DNA of 9,000 bases, taken from VFMC01 sp037130535 (lineage in GTDB: Bacteria; Actinomycetota; Acidimicrobiia; Acidimicrobiales; Ilumatobacteraceae). The stretch spans positions 1 to 9,000 of the forward strand of contig JBAXSU010000147.1 of assembly GCA_037130535.1 (NCBI GenBank). Direction: 5' to 3'. A program made the position numbers and the translations under genes. How positions within the stretch are numbered: the stretch's first letter is position 1; every line of letters starts with the position of its first letter. This document shows, in pieces, positions 1-6,338 of this stretch. The notes beneath the pieces were generated by a model. The model ran no database searches, was not told the DNA's origin, and was given only the letters and a program-made list of their open reading frames with translations.

Positions 1-126
1 GCCGAGCTGCTGGTACCCGTGGTAGAGCACCATGAGGATGGCTGCCATCCCGCGGAGATGGTCGACTCCGGGAACGTAGGCCACATTGCGGCTCACCTGG
101 GTGCGATCGGTCAGGCGGGCGGCCAT
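1..126 (-). CDS. Acyltransferase family 3 (OafA-like) membrane protein, N-terminal fragment
   Basis: The minus strand is open from an ATG at 126-124 to the left edge, giving 42 codons. Residues 17-40 contain YVPGVDHLRGMAAILMVLYH, which matches the opening of acyltransferase-3 proteins: a 'YxPGxDxLRGxAAxxMVxYH' block leading into the first membrane helix with its conserved His. This family transfers acyl groups, usually acetyl, to sugars or other envelope substrates at the cytoplasmic membrane. The rest of the protein, normally 350-700 residues, lies outside the window, so substrate and possible fused domains cannot be judged. I chose the ATG because a TANNNT hexamer ends exactly 7 nt before it. 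An in-frame GTG three codons upstream overlaps that hexamer and is unlikely to be the start. No ribosome binding site is visible. It is divergent from the peptidase gene at 185. Confidence 0.8.
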   Translation of the reverse strand, partial: MAARLTDRTQVSRNVAYVPGVDHLRGMAAILMVLYHGYQQLG

Positions 127-133
127 CGGCGGC

Positions 134-139
134 ACACTA
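134..139 (-). promoter_or_regulatory. Putative -10 element of a leaderless promoter
   Basis: On the minus strand the hexamer reads TAGTGT, fitting the actinobacterial TANNNT consensus. Seven nucleotides (133-127) separate it from the ATG at 126, so transcription would begin at or next to the start codon. There is no Shine-Dalgarno sequence, which agrees with a leaderless transcript. The hexamer overlaps the 8-bp palindrome CACTAGTG (135-142). On the plus strand the same site gives the weaker hexamer TAGTGG (138-143), which could serve the peptidase gene with a leader of about 35 nt. Confidence 0.5.
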
Positions 140-184
140 GTGGCATCGGCCGCGGCGGCCCGTGACGACAGCGAGAGGAGGACG

Positions 185-973
185 ATGCGGTTCACGACAC
201 CTGGTCGACGGCGACGCGAGGCCTTGGCCGCACCGTTCCCCGACGCGTGGCGCACCGTGCTGCAGCGGCGCTGGGCACTCTGGCCCACGCTGTCGGCCGA
301 CGAGCAGGCCCGTCTCGAGCCGCTGGTGCAGGCCTTCGTCTACGACCGACGGTGGGAGGCGGCCCAAGGATTCACCCTCACCGACGAGGTGCAGGTGCTC
401 GTGGCAGCCCAGGCCTGTCTGTTGCTACTCGGCATGGAACTGGCTCCTGGGGTCGATCCGTTCAGTCGCGTGCACTCGGTCATCGTCCACCGCAGCACCG
501 TGGTGCTGCAGGGCCAGCGCTCGGTGGGCACCACCGGCGGCGGTCTGGTGTCGGACGGGCCGTATCCGGTGGTGGGCCAGGCGCACCACCGCGGGCCGGT
601 GCTGCTGAGCTGGTCGACCCTCGCCTACGAGGCACGTCACCCGGCGCGCGGGCAGAACGTGGTGATGCACGAATTCGCCCACCAGCTCGACATGCTCGAC
701 GGGGTGATCGACGGCACGCCGCCCATCCCCGACCGGGGCCGGCGCGACCGGTTCGTGGCCGTGTGCACCGACGTGTACGAGCGGTTGCAGCGGCACGACG
801 ACCCCGTCATCCGCGAGTATGCCGCCACCGACCCGGGCGAGTTCTTTGCCGTCGTCACCGAAACGTTCTTCACCAAGGGTGTCGCCCTGCGCGACGTGCA
901 CCCAGCGCTGTACGCCGTGCTGCTCGACTTCTACGGCCAAGATCCTGCCGCTCGCGCCGACCGCGAGCGCTGA
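185..973 (+). CDS. mtfA: MtfA-type zinc metallopeptidase (M90 family)
   Basis: The 262-residue protein is close in length to Escherichia coli MtfA (about 265). The zinc-binding HEFAH motif lies at residues 162-166, with His162 and His166 as ligands and Glu163 as catalytic base. The family block around residues 219-229 (EFFAVVTETFF) probably supplies the third ligand, Glu226. The N-terminal part (AxPFPDAWR near 15-23, and TDEVQVLVAAQACLLLLG near 66-83) also matches the family. In E. coli MtfA is a cytosolic peptidase that responds to the glucose regulator Mlc; the role in actinobacteria is not established, and no Mlc-like gene is visible here. I chose the ATG at 185 because GAGAGGAGG at 173-181 precedes it and family members begin here. 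A longer in-frame TTG start at 86 would run into the divergent gene. The gene converges on the SGNH gene with 9 bp between the stop codons. Confidence 0.92.
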   Translation: MRFTTPGRRRREALAAPFPDAWRTVLQRRWALWPTLSADEQARLEPLVQAFVYDRRWEAAQGFTLTDEVQVLVAAQACLLLLGMELAPGVDPFSRVHSVIVHRSTVVLQGQRSVGTTGGGLVSDGPYPVVGQAHHRGPVLLSWSTLAYEARHPARGQNVVMHEFAHQLDMLDGVIDGTPPIPDRGRRDRFVAVCTDVYERLQRHDDPVIREYAATDPGEFFAVVTETFFTKGVALRDVHPALYAVLLDFYGQDPAARADRER

Positions 974-985
974 CCGTACCGGTCA
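971..985. other. Small inverted repeat spanning two convergent stop codons
   Basis: The sequence TGACCGTACCGGTCA has 5-bp arms (TGACC/GGTCA) around a 5-nt centre. Its two ends are the TGA stop codons of the peptidase gene (plus) and the SGNH gene (minus). A 5-bp stem without a T tract is weak for a terminator, so I report it only as structure in the 9-bp convergent gap. Confidence 0.3.
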
Positions 986-2767
986 GGCCACCCACCAGCC
1001 TGTGGTGTCGAACAGGGTGTTCGTGGCCGAGAACGAGTTGATGCACACGGTGCCACCAGCCGACAGTGCCACGGTGAGCGAGTTGGCGATGGTTTGGCCC
1101 TGCGCCGCATTGACCGAACTCGTCTGCCCCGCTGCCGCACCGCACACACTGCCCGTCAGATAGCCACTGCTGAACGGCGCCACCATCGTGATGGTGCCGG
1201 TTACAGCGACCGCATCGGCCGGCGCAGCCACGAAGTCGAGCACCTGGCCCCTCGCCTGCACACCGCGCCAGCCACCGGTGCCGTCGCGCGTGTCGAGCGT
1301 CTTGGTCGATGTGACCGGCACGAAGCGCAGGCCGCCACCCGCGCTGAACGTACCGGTCACATCGACGATCACGTCGACGGGAACGTTGGTGTAGACACAC
1401 ACCCTCCCGTCGGGTCCGACCGGCACGAAGGCCGCGCCGGCCACGGTCTCGGCCGTGGAAAAGTTGATGTTCGACACCACCGGCGGCTGGGTGCCGCACG
1501 GATAGGCCGTCAGAAAGCCGCCTGCCGCCGACCCGGTGACAGTGACCGTGAGGGCAACCGCCGTGGCGCCTGCCGGCGCAGCGATCGCCAGCACCGGTTG
1601 GCGGCCGGTGTTGCGGGTGTCGAGCACACGCGCAGGCGCCGACGGGGTGAAGCGATTCCCTCCGCTCGGGGCGAACACACCCTGCAGGTCGACGATCACA
1701 TCTGCTGGCGCCGACGAGAACACACACAGCGTGCCACCCCCACCGAGCAACGACGTGGTGTGCCCACCACGCGGGTTGCCGATGCCGTACTGCACGTTGG
1801 CGGTGGTGGGGCGACCGCCTCCGCACGGCCACACCGTGAGCCCACCGGCCGACGCTGCACCGACGGCGGTGACGTTGACGGCCACCGCTCCAGCGTCGGC
1901 AGCGGCGGGCGCGAGCGCGTCGACATCGACGGTCAGCACACCCCCGCTCGGCAGGCGGCCACCCGTGGTGCGGGTGTCGGCCAGTCGCTGCGGGCTGACC
2001 GGGCGGTACTCGAGCGGGGCCGACGACGCAGGCAGGGCGACACCGCCACCCACCCGCTGGGAGGCGCCGACGCGGGCGCTGATGTCGTCGGCCATCAACC
2101 GACTGCGCTGCCGATAGGCGGCTGCGTTGGCAAGGTGGATACGGTCCGACGACATCGACACGCCATTCGCCACCTGGGCGGTGGGCCAGTCCCAGATCAC
2201 CAGATTCGAGCGCTGCGATGCCACCAGTTGGAGGGCCGAGTTCCATGCGTTGGCCTCGGCCTGATCGGTCATCGTGATCAGCGGCCACCAGACCTGTCGG
2301 CCGGGGCCGACGACGTCCATCAGGTAGCGCACGTTGGCGAGCGCACAGGTCGACGAGCCACGGCAGGCCTTGATGTCGTTCGCCCCGAGGTTGACGGCGA
2401 CCACCGGCGGGTCAAAACCCGAACGGCGCTGGTCGTACAGCCACACCGCGAGGTTGTTGGCCGGATCGCTCGGGTTCAAGCGACCCGTTTGGAACCCCAC
2501 TCCGGCCCGCACATGGATCGGACCCCAGCCGCGTTCGACCAGCAACTGCTGCACCGACGGGCCCCATCCGCTGGTCTCCATCGCCGAGCCCACCATCAAC
2601 GAATCGCCGATGACGGCGATCGCGCCGCGAGGGCCCGGTGCGGGTTTGGTCATCTCGATGATCGTCGTTGCGGCAGCCGCCGTTCGGCCGCTCACCACGA
2701 CGGGCGCGACGAACGAGGCGGCGAGCACTGCTGCCACGATCATCCGGACCGAGAGGTGACGTCGAAT
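983..2767 (-). CDS. Secreted SGNH-family hydrolase with three C-terminal DTR repeats
   Basis: This is a secreted esterase-like protein of about 594 residues. Numbering from the ATT codon, the N-terminus has a basic stretch (IRRHLSVR), a hydrophobic core and an Ala-rich likely cleavage site near 31-33. The SGNH domain follows: GDS at 54-56 (nucleophile Ser56), NLGAND at 126-131 (block III, Asn130) and DRIH at 208-211 (catalytic Asp and His). From about residue 254 to the end come three repeats of 108-116 residues. Each has an 'R/K-L-x-DTR' opening, a pair of cysteines and a 'DVIVDxxGxF'-like close. I know these repeats from secreted actinobacterial proteins but cannot assign a function; surface or carbohydrate binding is a guess. 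An AAGGAG ribosome binding site (2779-2774) lies 6 nt before ATT at 2767. Alternative starts are ATG at 2743, with no ribosome binding site, and TTG at 2791, upstream of it. The substrate is unknown. Confidence 0.85.
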   Translation of the reverse strand: MRRHLSVRMIVAAVLAASFVAPVVVSGRTAAAATTIIEMTKPAPGPRGAIAVIGDSLMVGSAMETSGWGPSVQQLLVERGWGPIHVRAGVGFQTGRLNPSDPANNLAVWLYDQRRSGFDPPVVAVNLGANDIKACRGSSTCALANVRYLMDVVGPGRQVWWPLITMTDQAEANAWNSALQLVASQRSNLVIWDWPTAQVANGVSMSSDRIHLANAAAYRQRSRLMADDISARVGASQRVGGGVALPASSAPLEYRPVSPQRLADTRTTGGRLPSGGVLTVDVDALAPAAADAGAVAVNVTAVGAASAGGLTVWPCGGGRPTTANVQYGIGNPRGGHTTSLLGGGGTLCVFSSAPADVIVDLQGVFAPSGGNRFTPSAPARVLDTRNTGRQPVLAIAAPAGATAVALTVTVTGSAAGGFLTAYPCGTQPPVVSNINFSTAETVAGAAFVPVGPDGRVCVYTNVPVDVIVDVTGTFSAGGGLRFVPVTSTKTLDTRDGTGGWRGVQARGQVLDFVAAPADAVAVTGTITMVAPFSSGYLTGSVCGAAAGQTSSVNAAQGQTIANSLTVALSAGGTVCINSFSATNTLFDTTGWWVA

Positions 2768-2773
2768 GGGGGG

Positions 2774-2779
2774 CTCCTT
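2774..2779 (-). promoter_or_regulatory. Ribosome binding site pointing to an ATT start
   Basis: On the minus strand this is AAGGAG followed by six C residues and then ATT at 2767-2765. It lies downstream of the TTG at 2791 and 30 nt upstream of the ATG at 2743, so it fits neither conventional start. The spacing to ATT is ideal. The resulting N-terminus, with two arginines before the hydrophobic stretch, makes a better signal peptide than the one from the ATG. Confidence 0.55.
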
Positions 2780-2780
2780 C

Positions 2781-2812
2781 GCTTCGACCAACCGTTCTTG
2801 ACTGCTTCGACC
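2781..2812. repeat. 9-bp direct repeat in the SGNH upstream region
   Basis: GCTTCGACC occurs at 2781-2789 and again at 2804-2812, a 23-bp period of about two helical turns. It lies between the SGNH gene and the preceding minus-strand gene, just upstream of the SGNH ribosome binding site. It could be a tandem regulator site or chance. I see no convincing promoter in the 78-nt gap (2768-2845). Confidence 0.35.
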
Positions 2813-2845
2813 GTCCCGGGTGGCGCCGATCCGTCAAGCGGAATG

Positions 2846-3547
2846 TCAGGCCGAGGGCGCCACGGTGACGGCGCCGAGGCCGACGAGTACCTCGAACAGG
2901 CGGTTCGTGGTGAACTCGTCGTCACCCTCGACGAAGACCGCCCACCGCCCGAGCACCACCACCGGGGCATTCGTGGCAGCAAGGGTGGCAGCCGACGAGT
3001 CGCGCCAGGCGCGGGTGACGTATTCGCGCACTACCAGGTCGACGGTGTCGCCCCCCGATGAACAGCCACCTGCCTGTGCCGTGTAGCGGAACCCGAACGT
3101 GAAGCCGTCAGCGGACGCATCAGCGAGCGGTGCGATGGTGCACACCCCGATTTTCGCCTCCTGCAACGCATCCCACAGATCGCTGTAGCGGCGCGCCTCG
3201 AACACTGCGCCGAGGTTGGGGTTCTCGGTTCCGCCCTCGACCGCTGTCTCGAACGGCGGGTACGGCCAGGGGCACCCGGCGTCGAGCATCTCGTCGGCCG
3301 AGGTGGGGTCCCACATCGCCGCGTTGTGGCCGGCGTGCGCCTCACCGCAGGCACCGGCGAGGGGCGCCATGGTGCTGGTGGTGGATGCCGCAGTGGTGTC
3401 GGCGCCTGCCCCCTCGTCGGATGCGTCGTCGGCCAGCAGCGACGGCACCACGAGCAGACCGGCGATGGCCGCAACCACGGCGACGAGCACCACCAGTGCG
3501 CCACCCCATCCGCCCCGGGGCCGCGCGGCCTGCGGCTCGGTGCTCAC
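2846..3547 (-). CDS. Membrane-anchored extracytoplasmic protein of unknown function, four cysteines
   Basis: The 233-residue protein is not one I recognise. It has a short basic cytoplasmic N-terminus, a single hydrophobic helix at about residues 16-38, an acidic then Thr/Ser-rich linker at 40-61 and a soluble domain to the end. The domain contains exactly four cysteines (Cys67, Cys92, Cys136, Cys162), which would permit two disulfides outside the membrane. No lipobox is present, so a signal anchor or uncleaved signal is more likely than a lipoprotein. It starts with GTG at 3547, and the GTGA overlap with the stop codon of the upstream DUF1269-like gene means the two are almost certainly co-translated. 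A GAGGG sequence about 6 nt upstream can serve as ribosome binding site. The SGNH gene follows 78 nt downstream and may share the transcript. Confidence 0.8.
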   Translation of the reverse strand: MSTEPQAARPRGGWGGALVVLVAVVAAIAGLLVVPSLLADDASDEGAGADTTAASTTSTMAPLAGACGEAHAGHNAAMWDPTSADEMLDAGCPWPYPPFETAVEGGTENPNLGAVFEARRYSDLWDALQEAKIGVCTIAPLADASADGFTFGFRYTAQAGGCSSGGDTVDLVVREYVTRAWRDSSAATLAATNAPVVVLGRWAVFVEGDDEFTTNRLFEVLVGLGAVTVAPSA

Positions 3548-4128
3548 GACTCGCCCTCGGCGGGTTCGCCGAATGCCTCACGGATGCGGCCCACGATGCC
3601 GGGCGCCATGTTGGCGAACACCAGGTGTGCACCGGCGAACCGTCGGGCCTCGTCGACGAACGGGTCGACCATCACATCGGTGGTGAGGATGACCACCGTG
3701 GTGGTGCCCGGTTGCACTGCATCGCGGAACCAGGCCACCCACTCGTCGGGCACCCCGAGATCGACGGTCTTCGCCGTGACCGCACCCACGCCGGCGCCAA
3801 CCACCCCGCCGGCGACCCAGCCCACCGGGCCGCCGAGGATGAGGCCGAGGAGACTGGCCCACAACGCTCCCGACAGTGCGGCGCGACCCATCGTCGGATC
3901 GGTCGACTCCTCCACACGTGTGGTGCCGTCGTCGGCTTTGGTGACCAACACGACGTCTTTCAGCACCAGTTCCTTGCGGCTGGCGAGGCGGCCCATCGCA
4001 GTGAGGAACTCGGCGGCGCGGAAGCGGTCGTCGAATGAGACACCGATGACGGTGTCGTTCACGCCGGGCACCGCGGCGTCGCCCCGGTCGGGCGCATCGC
4101 CATGCCCGTGCTCGTGCTCGTGATCCAT
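3544..4128 (-). CDS. DUF1269-like protein with His-rich N-terminus
   Basis: The 194-residue protein begins with a histidine-rich stretch (HEHEHGHG, residues 3-10), then 'DTVIGVSFDDRFRAAEFL' near 25-42 and 'LVLKDVVLVTKADDGTTRVEE' near 54-74. That is the layout of DUF1269 proteins, which begin with an alpha/beta half of this kind and then carry a Gly-rich hydrophobic segment. Here the segment is at about 84-118, with repeated GG and GxG steps that could insert into or lie against a membrane. The C-terminal part (140-180) looks like a further alpha/beta unit. The function of the family is not known to me. The His cluster could bind metal ions. I chose the ATG at 4128 because GGAAGGG lies about 12 nt upstream and the DUF1269 similarity begins soon after. 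The frame stays open much further upstream, but only antisense to the amidohydrolase. Its stop codon overlaps the GTG start of the next gene. Confidence 0.8.
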   Translation of the reverse strand: MDHEHEHGHGDAPDRGDAAVPGVNDTVIGVSFDDRFRAAEFLTAMGRLASRKELVLKDVVLVTKADDGTTRVEESTDPTMGRAALSGALWASLLGLILGGPVGWVAGGVVGAGVGAVTAKTVDLGVPDEWVAWFRDAVQPGTTTVVILTTDVMVDPFVDEARRFAGAHLVFANMAPGIVGRIREAFGEPAEGES

Positions 4129-4165
4129 CGCTCTCGACCCTTCCGACCAGACCCGCACAGCCTCG

Positions 4166-4182
4166 CACACGGCGCCCGTGTG
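4166..4182. repeat. 17-bp dyad A, possible operator
   Basis: CACACGG at 4166-4172 and its exact complement CCGTGTG at 4176-4182 flank a 3-nt centre (CGC). It lies 38 bp upstream of the ATG of the DUF1269-like gene, so it could be an operator for that gene or a hairpin in its leader. Confidence 0.45.
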
Positions 4183-4198
4183 GGGCATCCACCACCGC

Positions 4199-4215
4199 AC
4201 GCCCGAATCGGGCGT
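4199..4215. repeat. 17-bp dyad B, possible operator of the amidohydrolase operon
   Basis: ACGCCCGA (4199-4206) and TCGGGCGT (4208-4215) form a perfect 8-bp inverted repeat around a single A. It ends 3 bp before the TAGAGT hexamer at 4219, so it would occupy the -35/-10 spacer, a usual position for a repressor site. Its centre is 33 bp from that of dyad A, and the two sequences differ. Confidence 0.5.
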
Positions 4216-4218
4216 CGC

Positions 4219-4224
4219 TAGAGT
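4219..4224 (+). promoter_or_regulatory. Putative -10 element of the amidohydrolase-dehydrogenase operon
   Basis: TAGAGT fits TANNNT and includes one of only three CTAG sites in the window (4218-4221). Transcription from it would begin near 4231, giving a leader of about 39 nt with a ribosome binding site at 4260-4263. No recognisable -35 box is present at the expected distance. Confidence 0.45.
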
Positions 4225-4269
4225 GCTGACGACGCCTCCCCCGACGCCGACCCTCTCCTGGAGCGACCC

Positions 4270-5622
4270 ATGCCATCGCCATCCACTCCCCTGCTCATCA
4301 GCGGCGGCACCCTCATCGACGGTTCGGGCAGCGCCCCGGCACCCGGCACCGATGTGCTCGTCGACGGCGACCGCATCGTGGCCGTGGGTGCCACCGGCAC
4401 ACTGGCCGCACAGGTACCGGCCGGTGCCACCGTCGTCGATGCCACGGGGTGCACAGTCATGCCTGGCCTCATCGACGCCCACTGCCACAGCACCTTCGAC
4501 GATGTGCAGTCGAACGACGAACTGTTCTTTCACCGCCCGCCGGTGGCGTCGGCTCTGGTCACCGCGTTCAACCTGCCCAAGTTGCTCCGCGCCGGGGTGA
4601 CGTCGTTCTTCGATCCCGACACGGTGCACGGCATCGGCCCCCAGGTGCGCGACGGTCTGAACGCCGGCCTGTTCGAAGGGCCGCGTATGGCCACGGGCGT
4701 ACAGGCACTGCTCACCTCGGTGGGCGGCACGGCCGGCCGACTCATCCCCGATGAGGGCGAGGTGGGATATGCCGCCGTCGTGAACACGATGGAGGAGATG
4801 GTCACCACCACTCGCCGCCAGATCAAGTACGGCGCCGACTGGATCAAGATCCATGCCACCGGATCCATCCCCACCCACATGGGCGAACTGCAGGTGTGGA
4901 CCCTCGACGAGATGAAGGCGGTGTGCGACACCGCGCACGCTCTCGGGGTGCCGGTCACCGCGCACTGCCGCAACGCCACGTCCACCCGCGACGCCGCCCG
5001 CGCCGGGGTCGACCTCATCCTCCATGCGTCGTTCCTCGACGGCGAAGCGCTCGAGGCCGTCATCGAGTCGGGCGCTGCGGTGTGCCCCACGTTCACCTTC
5101 CTCGCCAACCTCGCCGACTACGGCGACGCGGTGGGTGCCAGCAACGGGATGACCTCGATCTTCCGCGGCGAGATCGACGCCACCGCCGCCATGCTGCGCA
5201 CCGCCTACGACGAAGGCGTACGCCTGCTGTGCGGCTCCGAGAGCGGCTTCGCCCTCACCCCGTACGGTCACTGGCACGCCCGCGAACTCGAGGTGTTCGT
5301 CGACGCCCTCGGTCTGTCGCCCCTCGAGGCCATCACCTGCGCCACCCGCAACAACGCGTTCGCGATGCGCATGGACGGCCAGCTCGGCGTGGTGGCCGAG
5401 GGGTGCCGCGCCGACGTGCTGGTGGTCGACGGCGACCCGCTCGCCGACATCCGCATCCTGCAGGACAAGCGTCGGCTGAAGGCCGTCGTCAGCCGCGGCC
5501 GCAGCGTCGACCTCACCGCGCCGTGGCCCGAGCGCGGCCGCATCGCTGGCGAGAAGGTGGGCAACTGGGCTGCCGAGGTGCTCACCTACGACCGGGCGAT
5601 GCAGGCCGTCGGCCGCTCGTGA
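4270..5622 (+). CDS. Imidazolonepropionase-like amidohydrolase
   Basis: The 450-residue protein is a cytosolic metal-dependent hydrolase of the amidohydrolase superfamily. An N-terminal beta-sandwich strand (residues 8-64, 'LISGGTLIDGSG') leads into the TIM barrel at 'MPGLIDAHCHS', with the HxH metal ligands His71 and His73. Further candidate active-site residues are Lys193 (WIKIHATGS, possible carboxylated bridging lysine), His232 (VTAHCRN) and His252 (ILHASF). At the position of the usual catalytic Asp the protein reads CGSESGF, with Glu324 instead. The C-terminal 'EGCRADVLVVDGDPLADI' (377-394) closes the sandwich domain. Members cleave amide or C-N bonds in cyclic or peptide-like substrates; the actual substrate is unknown. 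A GGAG at 4260-4263 supports the start. The stop overlaps the GTG of the dehydrogenase gene by 4 bp, so the two form an operon. Confidence 0.88.
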   Translation: MPSPSTPLLISGGTLIDGSGSAPAPGTDVLVDGDRIVAVGATGTLAAQVPAGATVVDATGCTVMPGLIDAHCHSTFDDVQSNDELFFHRPPVASALVTAFNLPKLLRAGVTSFFDPDTVHGIGPQVRDGLNAGLFEGPRMATGVQALLTSVGGTAGRLIPDEGEVGYAAVVNTMEEMVTTTRRQIKYGADWIKIHATGSIPTHMGELQVWTLDEMKAVCDTAHALGVPVTAHCRNATSTRDAARAGVDLILHASFLDGEALEAVIESGAAVCPTFTFLANLADYGDAVGASNGMTSIFRGEIDATAAMLRTAYDEGVRLLCGSESGFALTPYGHWHARELEVFVDALGLSPLEAITCATRNNAFAMRMDGQLGVVAEGCRADVLVVDGDPLADIRILQDKRRLKAVVSRGRSVDLTAPWPERGRIAGEKVGNWAAEVLTYDRAMQAVGRS

Positions 5623-6317
5623 GCGCCGGGCGCATCCTCGTCACCGGTGCTGCGTCCGGTATCGGCGCATCCACCTGCGAGGTGCTGGCCCGCGCTGGCT
5701 GGGACGTCGTGGCCACCGATGCTTGCGGCGGCGACTCGGTCACCGCCCTCGACGTCACCGACGAGCACGCCTGGGACCGGGTGCTGCAGAGCGTCGGGCA
5801 CCTCGACGGGTTGGTCACCTGCGCCGGCATCCGCACCCGCTCCTCCATCGTCGACACCCCGCTCGACGAGTGGGAGCGTCATCTGCGGGTGAACCTCACC
5901 GGCACCTGGCTGGCCGTGCGCGGCCTGCTGCGCCAGGCCGTTGCCGAACCGGGCACGCCGCGCGCCATCGTCACCATCGCTTCGGTGAACGCCTCCATCG
6001 CCGTACCGGGCCAGGCGCACTATGTCGCTTCGAAGGGCGGCATCGTGTCGCTCACCCGAGCTGCAGCGCTCGAGGGCGCACCACTCGGTGTGCGCGCCAA
6101 CGCCATCGCCCCGGGCCCGGTGCGCACCCCGATGGCGGCCGAGCGTCTGGCCGACCCCGATCAGGTGCGTTGGCTCACGGGCCGGGTGCCCCTGGGCCGC
6201 GTGGGCGAGCCCGACGAGATCGCCGAGGTGGTCGAGTTCCTGCTGTCGCCACGGGCGTCGTACATCTCGGGCGAGGTGCTGTACGTCGATGGCGGGTGGG
6301 CCGCCAACGCGGTGTGA
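5619..6317 (+). CDS. Short-chain dehydrogenase/reductase (classical SDR)
   Basis: The 232-residue protein is a typical classical SDR. It shows the cofactor motif TGAASGIG (residues 9-16), Asp34 at the end of the second strand, which favours NAD(H) over NADP(H), and a CAG (68-70) in place of the usual NNAG. It also has the structural Asn92, catalytic Ser122 with Tyr135 and Lys139 (YVASK), and the C-terminal 'GEVLYVDGGW'. The reaction is expected to be reversible oxidation of an alcohol to a ketone or aldehyde. The start is GTG at 5619, overlapping the amidohydrolase stop (GTGA); no strong ribosome binding site precedes it, so translation probably relies on coupling. The dehydrogenase therefore probably acts on the same compound as the hydrolase or on its product. 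It converges on the second dehydrogenase gene, 21 bp away. Confidence 0.9.
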   Translation: MSAGRILVTGAASGIGASTCEVLARAGWDVVATDACGGDSVTALDVTDEHAWDRVLQSVGHLDGLVTCAGIRTRSSIVDTPLDEWERHLRVNLTGTWLAVRGLLRQAVAEPGTPRAIVTIASVNASIAVPGQAHYVASKGGIVSLTRAAALEGAPLGVRANAIAPGPVRTPMAAERLADPDQVRWLTGRVPLGRVGEPDEIAEVVEFLLSPRASYISGEVLYVDGGWAANAV

Positions 6318-6321
6318 CCAC

Positions 6322-6337
6322 CGGGCGCGGGCGCCCG
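6322..6337. terminator. GC-only hairpin between convergent dehydrogenase genes
   Basis: CGGGCG (6322-6327) and CGCCCG (6332-6337) form a 6-bp stem with a CGGG tetraloop; the perfect inverted repeat extends to 7-bp arms with a 2-nt centre. It fills the 21-bp gap between two convergent stop codons, the right place for a bidirectional terminator. There is no T tract on either side, so the call rests on position and stem stability. Confidence 0.45.
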
Positions 6338-6338
6338 A

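Larger units (their letters stand above)
4129..4269. promoter_or_regulatory. Divergent intergenic control region with two dyads
   Basis: This is the longest non-coding stretch of the window, between the divergent DUF1269-like and amidohydrolase genes. It holds two distinct 17-bp inverted repeats (4166-4182 and 4199-4215), a plus-strand TANNNT hexamer (4219-4224) and a GGAG ribosome binding site (4260-4263) six nt before the ATG at 4270. No open frame of its own is apparent. I see no good -10 for the minus-strand gene. Confidence 0.6.

Noticed and set aside
86..184. Longer N-terminus for the peptidase from a TTG at 86
   Set aside because: It would overlap the start of the divergent acyltransferase gene, has no ribosome binding site, and adds residues absent from MtfA proteins. 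The ATG at 185 has a strong site and family similarity.
870..2288. 472-codon minus-strand frame overlapping the SGNH gene
   Set aside because: It is very rich in Arg, Gly and Cys with no domain motifs, as expected for an off-frame reading of high-GC DNA. The SGNH frame has a signal peptide, catalytic motifs and repeats.
1094..3061. 655-codon plus-strand frame opposite the SGNH and anchored-protein genes
   Set aside because: Its composition (Arg, His, Gly, Thr) is that of an antisense shadow, and it crosses the boundary between two real genes.
4129..5277. Long upstream extension of the DUF1269-like frame on the minus strand
   Set aside because: It is wholly antisense to the amidohydrolase, which has clear active-site motifs. 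The extra residues look like a high-GC shadow frame, and the DUF1269 similarity begins near the ATG at 4128.
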